A DNA stretch of 64,000 nt from Paenibacillus kyungheensis (GTDB lineage Bacteria > Bacillota > Bacilli > Paenibacillales > Paenibacillaceae), in assembly GCF_028606985.1 (NCBI RefSeq), contig NZ_CP117416.1, positions 2,456,001-2,520,000 on the forward strand, given 5' to 3'. The notes beneath the pieces were generated by a model. That model was not told where the DNA came from and made no database searches. It saw only the letters and a list, made by a program, of their open reading frames with translations. Positions 60,000-64,000 of this stretch are shown one piece after another (the stretch's first letter is position 1; every line of letters starts with the position of its first letter). A program made the position numbers and the translations under genes.

Positions 60000-60005
60000 T
60001 ATAAT
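60000..60005 (+). promoter_or_regulatory. Possible -10 element for the loaP gene
   Basis: A perfect TATAAT lies in very AT-rich DNA about 60 nt upstream of the loaP start. No good -35 hexamer stands at the right distance, so this is only a candidate. A separate promoter would make sense, because LoaP is needed before the operon can be fully read. Confidence 0.3.
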
Positions 60006-60066
60006 AAAAATGGTTTAATATGTAATTAATGTTCTGATTTAAAATTCATTTTATTGAGGAGGCATT

Positions 60067-60594
60067 ATGAGTTGGTATACATTTTTCGTCCAAACCGGTA
60101 AAGAAGACCATATTAAAAAGCACATAGACCGACATTATGACGACAAGCAACTCAAATGCATGATACCCAAAAGGATAATACCTGAGAAACGTCAAGGTAT
60201 TGTCAAAGATGAAGTGAAAGTATTATTTCCTGGTTATATTTTTGTAAAAACGAATATGATTCAAGATGTGTATCATTCGATCAAAACAACGCCTCATGTG
60301 TACTTTTTGGTAGGTAGTTCTTCTTGTACTACAGCGAATACGAAAGAGTACTTTACCAAAATTCCTGAAAATCAAATGAATTGGTTACTTCAACTGTTTG
60401 GACAAAATCATATTATTGGTTATTCTGATATTATGGTATTGGATGAAAATGTTCAGGTAATCTCAGGTCCTCTTATGGGAAAAGAAGCGATTATACGTAA
60501 AATTGATAAACGTAAAGGTAGAGCCAAAATTGAAGTGCAATTACTCAATGATATTCGACTTATTGATGTTGGAATCGAAATATTGTCTCCATGA
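60067..60594 (+). CDS. loaP: NusG-paralogue transcription antiterminator, LoaP type
   Basis: A 175-residue NusG-family protein. The N-terminal NGN domain runs from WYTFFVQTGKEDHIKKHI through the typical LFPGYIFVKT segment. A C-terminal KOW domain follows, with VISGPLMGKEAIIRKID near 130-150. It differs from housekeeping NusG in its basic, divergent sequence and in its place beside a giant PKS operon. LoaP proteins act on elongating RNA polymerase and allow it to pass terminators in long antibiotic operons, as shown for difficidin and macrolactin in Bacillus. Here the likely target is the operon that begins at 6119. AGGAGG precedes ATG 60067 by 5 nt. A strong terminator follows. RfaH-like proteins are the main alternative. 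Confidence 0.88.
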   Translation: MSWYTFFVQTGKEDHIKKHIDRHYDDKQLKCMIPKRIIPEKRQGIVKDEVKVLFPGYIFVKTNMIQDVYHSIKTTPHVYFLVGSSSCTTANTKEYFTKIPENQMNWLLQLFGQNHIIGYSDIMVLDENVQVISGPLMGKEAIIRKIDKRKGRAKIEVQLLNDIRLIDVGIEILSP

Positions 60595-60627
60595 TCGTAA
60601 GCTATCGAAAAATGTTTTTGGATGTGG

Positions 60628-60662
60628 GCCAGATCACTTTACAAGGTGGTCTGGCTTTTTTT
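60628..60662 (+). terminator. Strong Rho-independent terminator after loaP
   Basis: GCCAGATCAC (60628-60637) pairs with GTGGTCTGGC (60646-60655), one wobble, and is followed by seven T. It marks the right end of the cluster. Confidence 0.93.
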
Positions 60663-60770
60663 ACATAGATTGCAGTATCGAGGATAAAGGTTTCATTATC
60701 GTTGTAGTTGGGGAATCAATCTTTGAGCATAGGTCTACTATAACGAGCGAAAGAAAGGATGTAATTCATT

Positions 60771-61712
60771 ATGCCTGTCGATCCGCAAATTCAACAATTA
60801 TTGAATATGATTAATCAATTTCAGATGCCTCCCTTTGAGACTATTTCTCCATCAGATTATCGTGATATGGAAAAGATGATGACGTTACCGTTTGCGACAA
60901 ATAAAACAGAACTTTTTGAAATAAAAGATCAAACGATTCCTTTAAAAGATCGAGATATTGCTATTCGGATCTATCGACCAACCACAGAGGAAGGAGCGCG
61001 TCCGACGCTTGTCTTTTATCATGGTGGCGGATGGGTTGTAGGAAGTCTGGATTCTCATGATGAGATGTGTCGCCAGATTGCTCACGAATCCAGTTGTACT
61101 GTGATTTCTGTCGATTACCGCTTAGCACCTGAATACAAATTTCCGACCGCTGTATGGGATGCTTATGATGCATTAGTGTATCTGACAGAACATGCAGCAG
61201 AATTTCAGATAGATCCGATGCAGATTGCAGTAGGTGGAGATAGTGCAGGAGGTAATCTGGCTACTGTCGCTTGTATTATTGCGAAGCAAAGAGGCGGAGT
61301 ACCTGCTATTCAATATCAATTGTTATACTATCCTTCTGTGGGGAATGAGAAAGAAACAGATTCGTATCGTGATAATCAAAAAGGGTATTTGTTAACAGCC
61401 GATATGATGGAGTGGTTCCGCAAACATTACTTTAATACAGAAGAAGAAAGTCAGCATGTATATGCGGCACCGATATTATATGAAGACTTGAGCGATTTGC
61501 CACCAGCGATGATTATTACTGCTGAATACGATCCGTTGCGAGACGGTGGAGCAGCCTATGCCAAAAAGTTGCAAGAACAAGGTGTAGCTGTAGAATATAT
61601 GTGTTACGAAGGTATGATTCATGGATTTATGAGTATGCCTCAAATTGATAAAGCCAAAGCAGGCGTACTACAAGGTGCAGAAGCATTAAAACGCATTTTT
61701 AATCTAAGCTGA
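60771..61712 (+). CDS. Alpha/beta hydrolase, HSL family esterase
   Basis: A 313-residue carboxylesterase of the hormone-sensitive-lipase family. The oxyanion-hole motif is HGGGW at residues 84-88. The nucleophile is Ser158 in GGDSAGG. The acid is in EYDPLRDGG near residue 255, and the catalytic histidine is His284 in MIHGF. It should hydrolyse short-chain or medium-chain esters in the cytosol, since I see no signal peptide. It lies beyond the loaP terminator and has its own terminator, so a role in polyketide metabolism is possible but not supported. GAAAGGA lies 11 nt before the start. Confidence 0.9.
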   Translation: MPVDPQIQQLLNMINQFQMPPFETISPSDYRDMEKMMTLPFATNKTELFEIKDQTIPLKDRDIAIRIYRPTTEEGARPTLVFYHGGGWVVGSLDSHDEMCRQIAHESSCTVISVDYRLAPEYKFPTAVWDAYDALVYLTEHAAEFQIDPMQIAVGGDSAGGNLATVACIIAKQRGGVPAIQYQLLYYPSVGNEKETDSYRDNQKGYLLTADMMEWFRKHYFNTEEESQHVYAAPILYEDLSDLPPAMIITAEYDPLRDGGAAYAKKLQEQGVAVEYMCYEGMIHGFMSMPQIDKAKAGVLQGAEALKRIFNLS

Positions 61713-61771
61713 GTAGAAGCAAATAAAGATAAAACAGTAGCTATTCCGAAATAACCAGCTAGACAACACAT

Positions 61772-61810
61772 AAAACCCCGCATCCTTGAATATCAAGAGT
61801 GTGGGGTTTT
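61772..61810 (+). terminator. Terminator after the esterase gene
   Basis: AAAACCCCGCA pairs with TGTGGGGTTTT, with a second inner stem TTGA/TCAA. The A-rich and T-rich outer arms make it potentially bidirectional. Confidence 0.82.
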
Positions 61811-62344
61811 ACGTGTTATTTTGAATATACAATTAACTTTTTCCTCCTGAAACAATCCTCCTGCGTGACATGGCACATACTTTCATATTTTCCATGTTGC
61901 CGATTATCAGGTCTTCACCATTTCAATAATCGTTTGTACTAATTGTTATACTTATTTGATAATTACTGTACTGCTTTGTTCGCCTTACCTCCAAACTTTA
62001 CGTAAAGGAGATAGCGATATCCGTTCCTCCAATCTTCAAGTTTTGGAGAACTTCATTAAATCGATCCGGCTTCCATCCATACTCATGTCGCTAATGATTT
62101 CCCGTATACCCACGATCTCACGAAAAACGTTTTCACTGACGCTTTTCTTGCGTGTTATCGATTCTAGTATACTTCGCTAACATTTTCCAACGGAATCCTG
62201 CTCCCTTCCTGTAGATCTTAACTACTAATACGGAAATGAGACTATCACCTGATTGATGCTTGTTTGTTGCTTATGTGGTTCAGCACCTCTTGGTGATGTC
62301 TATATAATAAACCTATCTTTTCAAAAGTTAAAGGGGAGTAAAGT
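61811..62344. other. Gene-poor region with local hairpins
   Basis: About 530 bp in which I recognise no gene. A reading frame for 74 residues (61956-62180, +) has no ribosome binding site and no familiar motif. The stretch has small inverted repeats: GTTC-C-TCCAA (62023-62032) with TTGGAGAAC (62043-62051), the palindrome CTTTACGTAAAG near 62000, and CACC/GGTG near 62284-62294. It could be a decayed gene or a structured RNA. A TATAAT at 62303-62308 may serve the small frame that follows. Confidence 0.4.
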
Positions 62345-62470
62345 TTGTTTTCGGACTGTAAAATGGAGTCTGGATCACTGAGGTCACACATGCTTGATTT
62401 CGCTTACATTTACTGTTTATTTGTAGCTTTTTTATTGATTTTATATATAGAAAAGTTGAATTTAAAATGA
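62345..62470 (+). CDS. Possible 41-residue single-span membrane peptide
   Basis: The frame starts at TTG 62345 with GGGGAG 6 nt upstream and TATAAT about 40 nt upstream. The C-terminal half is a clear hydrophobic span (YIYCLFVAFLLILYI) followed by the charged tail EKLNLK. I recognise no family. ATG 62363 and ATG 62390 are in-frame alternative starts; the last has GAGG before it. Translation is uncertain because so short a frame can occur by chance. Confidence 0.35.
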   Translation: MFSDCKMESGSLRSHMLDFAYIYCLFVAFLLILYIEKLNLK

Positions 62471-62506
62471 AATAAAGTTAGACTTGTAAAGGTTCATTTT
62501 ATTTCA
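62468..62506. repeat. Inverted repeat upstream of the DinB-like gene
   Basis: TGAAATAAA (62468-62476) and TTTATTTCA (62498-62506) are perfect inverted copies 21 nt apart. They lie between the small membrane frame and the DinB-like gene. They could be an operator for a dimeric regulator or a weak hairpin. In AT-rich DNA a chance match is possible. Confidence 0.35.
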
Positions 62507-62553
62507 GATTACGTCGAACTAAGACTACATTAGATTTTATTAGGAGGATCAAC

Positions 62554-63021
62554 ATGTCAGACTTATTTATATTTGGATTATTTGAAAGAACACGTAAAAG
62601 TATTCTTGGCTATACGGCGGAGTTGACTCCAGAACAACGTTCAATTGTTCCAATCGGATTTAATAATAATATTCACTGGCAACTGGGACATGTTATTGTT
62701 ATCGCAGATGCGATTGTACTTGGTTTCGCTGGTCACGCGTCTCAAATACCTGCGGAGTACAAAACCTTTTTTGGACCAGGAACCAAGCCGGCGGACTGGA
62801 CAACTGAAGCGCCAGCATGGGAAGAGTTACTTGATGTATTTGCAAAACAAACACAATCGTTACGTGAAACGTTTGCTGGTCAGACAAATGAACCTGTTGC
62901 GAATAAAGAAAACTTTGCCAAAGCAGAAACAGTTGGCAATCTACTGGAATTGAACACTATGCATGAAAGTTCACATTCTGGTATGATCAACGCGATGTCT
63001 CGCCTTGTTAAACAATCTTAA
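62554..63021 (+). CDS. DinB-like (YfiT/DinB superfamily) protein
   Basis: A 155-residue four-helix-bundle protein of the DinB superfamily. A metal-binding histidine lies in the NNNIHWQLGHV motif near residue 40, and the C-terminal helix has MHESSHSGMI with two more candidate ligands. Members include thiol-dependent S-transferases and proteins of unknown function; the substrate cannot be read here. AGGAGG lies 6 nt before the ATG. A strong terminator follows, so the gene appears to be transcribed alone or with the small frame upstream. Confidence 0.85.
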   Translation: MSDLFIFGLFERTRKSILGYTAELTPEQRSIVPIGFNNNIHWQLGHVIVIADAIVLGFAGHASQIPAEYKTFFGPGTKPADWTTEAPAWEELLDVFAKQTQSLRETFAGQTNEPVANKENFAKAETVGNLLELNTMHESSHSGMINAMSRLVKQS

Positions 63022-63040
63022 TTAAACTTATATACCAAGT

Positions 63041-63078
63041 AAAAAAGGAGTATAGCATATGTTGCTGTACTCCTTTTT
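63041..63078 (+). terminator. Strong terminator after the DinB-like gene
   Basis: AAAAAAGGAGTA pairs with TACTCCTTTTTT, extended inward by TAGCA/TGCTG, and the right arm ends in a run of T. The symmetric A and T tracts could stop transcription from both directions. Confidence 0.9.
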
Positions 63079-63120
63079 TTGCTGTGCTAGATTGAACTAG
63101 ATGATGAGATAACGATAAGA

Positions 63121-63149
63121 TTGACTATCGCTATAAAATAACGTAATAT
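63121..63149 (+). promoter_or_regulatory. Probable promoter of the two-gene unit at the right end
   Basis: TTGACT (63121-63126), a 17-nt spacer and TAATAT (63144-63149), located between the DinB-like terminator and the next start codon. The -35 has five of six consensus bases and the -10 has four. Confidence 0.5.
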
Positions 63150-63203
63150 TCGAATTAATTGGAATATAATTACATAAAATAAAATATTATAGAGGTGATT
63201 TGA

Positions 63204-63761
63204 TTGGCAAAGTATTATCCATTACCTTTATCTACTTATTATAATAACAACGGATTTAGTTATGAATTAGAACAACGAATTGGCAATTTTACGACATTCG
63301 GTTCGTCTTATCCTGGAGATGAAATACCTAACCAAACAGATGTAATTATTGAAGAAATTCCATTTTTATTTCCTGATGCTCAATCGACTTTTAATAATAT
63401 CGAATTGGAAAATCAACAATTGGATATTCCAGCCGACTATTATACAGCTATGTTTATTTTAGGCGCGGCGGATAATGGATCTTATCAAGAAGATATTGAA
63501 TACTATTTGAATGATACGTTAGTAGAGCAGACATCTCTCGCTTTGACCAATTGGACAGATCATATGCCTAAATATCAAGAACAAGTAGTGTATCGCTGTA
63601 GTGGCATTTACACCCAAAAGGGAGCACTTTTAACAAGCAAACAGACAACGATCTGGTTGCAAACGTTATCATTTGAACATCCTCTTCATATGAACAGGAT
63701 CGTATTACCGGATAATCCTTGTATGCATATATTCTCGATAACATTACAAAAAGGAGAATAG
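63204..63761 (+). CDS. Protein of unknown function, 185 residues
   Basis: I do not recognise this protein with confidence. It starts MAKYYPLPLSTYYNN from TTG 63204, with AGAGGTG at 63191-63197. It has no signal peptide or membrane span. A middle segment (EEIPFLFPDAQ and YYTAMFILGAADNGSYQED) recalls the beta-sandwich accessory domains found next to some glycoside hydrolase catalytic domains. On its own it has no catalytic signature. Its stop lies 2 nt before the next ATG, and AAGGAG for that gene lies inside its last codons, so the two are translationally coupled. Confidence 0.7.
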   Translation: MAKYYPLPLSTYYNNNGFSYELEQRIGNFTTFGSSYPGDEIPNQTDVIIEEIPFLFPDAQSTFNNIELENQQLDIPADYYTAMFILGAADNGSYQEDIEYYLNDTLVEQTSLALTNWTDHMPKYQEQVVYRCSGIYTQKGALLTSKQTTIWLQTLSFEHPLHMNRIVLPDNPCMHIFSITLQKGE

Positions 63762-63763
63762 AC

Positions 63764-64000
63764 ATGAATATGCAGCCACGACCTGAACCTAAAGACGGTG
63801 AAGATTGTTTTACCTTATGTGTAAGCAGTATTCTAGCCTATCAAAATGTGTCCGAGTTTTGTAGTGTCTGGAAACAATGTGGGATCGTTTACACGGAACC
63901 GAAAGAAGAAGGGCAAGGTCGATTATCTCCAATCTATATGGCTACCGAGAATGATTTACAATGGATTCACGGAATTAAGCTTCAGATTTATCGTAAAAAT
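63764..64000 (+). CDS. Partial protein, possible cysteine-peptidase-like or BtrH-like N-terminus
   Basis: A frame that opens at ATG 63764 with AAGGAG 8 nt upstream and remains open to the window edge (79 codons seen). The motif GEDCFTLCVSSILAYQNVS near residues 12-30 looks like the N-terminal cysteine helix of papain-like or C39-like folds, including the BtrH acyltransferase type. Only the first part is visible, so this is a guess. Coupling to the unknown protein upstream suggests a joint function. Confidence 0.5.
   Translation, partial: MNMQPRPEPKDGEDCFTLCVSSILAYQNVSEFCSVWKQCGIVYTEPKEEGQGRLSPIYMATENDLQWIHGIKLQIYRKN

Noticed and set aside
61956-62180. A 74-codon plus-strand frame as a real gene
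   Set aside because: There is no ribosome binding site before its ATG, the composition is unlike that of the neighbouring proteins, and no motif is visible. Kept only as part of the gene-poor region.
1-64000. CRISPR arrays, tRNA or rRNA genes, complete insertion sequences
   Set aside because: I looked for regularly spaced direct repeats, cloverleaf-like segments and transposase motifs and saw none. The repeated motifs in the window are homologous PKS domains.

Overview
This is low-GC Firmicutes DNA. AGGAGG-type ribosome binding sites, TTG starts, a YkuS-family protein, a YxjG/YxjH-type MetE paralogue and a LoaP protein all point to Bacillales. A Paenibacillus-like genome is the best guess, but no rRNA or other marker fixes the genus. 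Most of the window (about 6.1-60.7 kb) is one trans-AT polyketide synthase (PKS) gene cluster.

Left flank (1-6100): a membrane GGDEF-EAL protein, a LysR regulator followed by a MetE-like zinc methyltransferase, a small spermidine-synthase-fold methyltransferase on the minus strand, and a YkuS homologue. Good intrinsic terminators separate most of these genes. They look like ordinary chromosomal neighbours.

PKS operon (promoter 6119-6147, genes 6501-59927, all on +): a near-consensus promoter is followed by a leader of about 350 nt that carries a small hairpin with a U-run. Then come an AT-AT-ER protein (acyl hydrolase-like domain, malonyl-transferase, PfaD-type enoyl reductase), an FAD monooxygenase, and five giant PKS proteins. 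Their domains, read from the sequence, are: KS1-[AT-like]-DH-KR | cMT-ACP-KS2-DH-KR | cMT-ACP-ER-KS3-DH-KR-ACP-KS4-DH-KR-cMT-ACP-KS5-DH*-KR | ACP-KS6-DH*-KR-ACP(dead)-ACP-KS7-KR-ACP-KS8 | DH*-ACP-KR-KS9-ACP-KS10-ACP-TE. Four of the modules are split between neighbouring proteins. No PKS module has a functional cis-AT. An ICMT-like membrane methyltransferase and a cytochrome P450 follow as probable tailoring enzymes. A NusG paralogue of the LoaP type (60067-60594) closes the cluster. LoaP proteins are known antiterminators of long PKS operons. The leader hairpin and a 14-bp hairpin with a U-rich arm across the end of the second PKS gene are natural candidate targets.

How the parts work together (inference): the free AT loads malonyl on all ACPs and the AH-like domain may clear stalled chains. 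The trans-ER and the cis-ER reduce selected enoyls, and three cMT domains add alpha-methyl groups in modules 1, 2 and 4. The TE releases a chain of up to ten extensions, which the FAD enzyme, P450 and methyltransferase may modify. I cannot match the architecture to a named compound.

Right flank (60663-64000): an HSL-family esterase, about 530 bp with no gene that I recognise, a possible 41-residue membrane peptide, a DinB-like protein, a 185-residue protein of unknown function and the start of a coupled gene that runs off the window.
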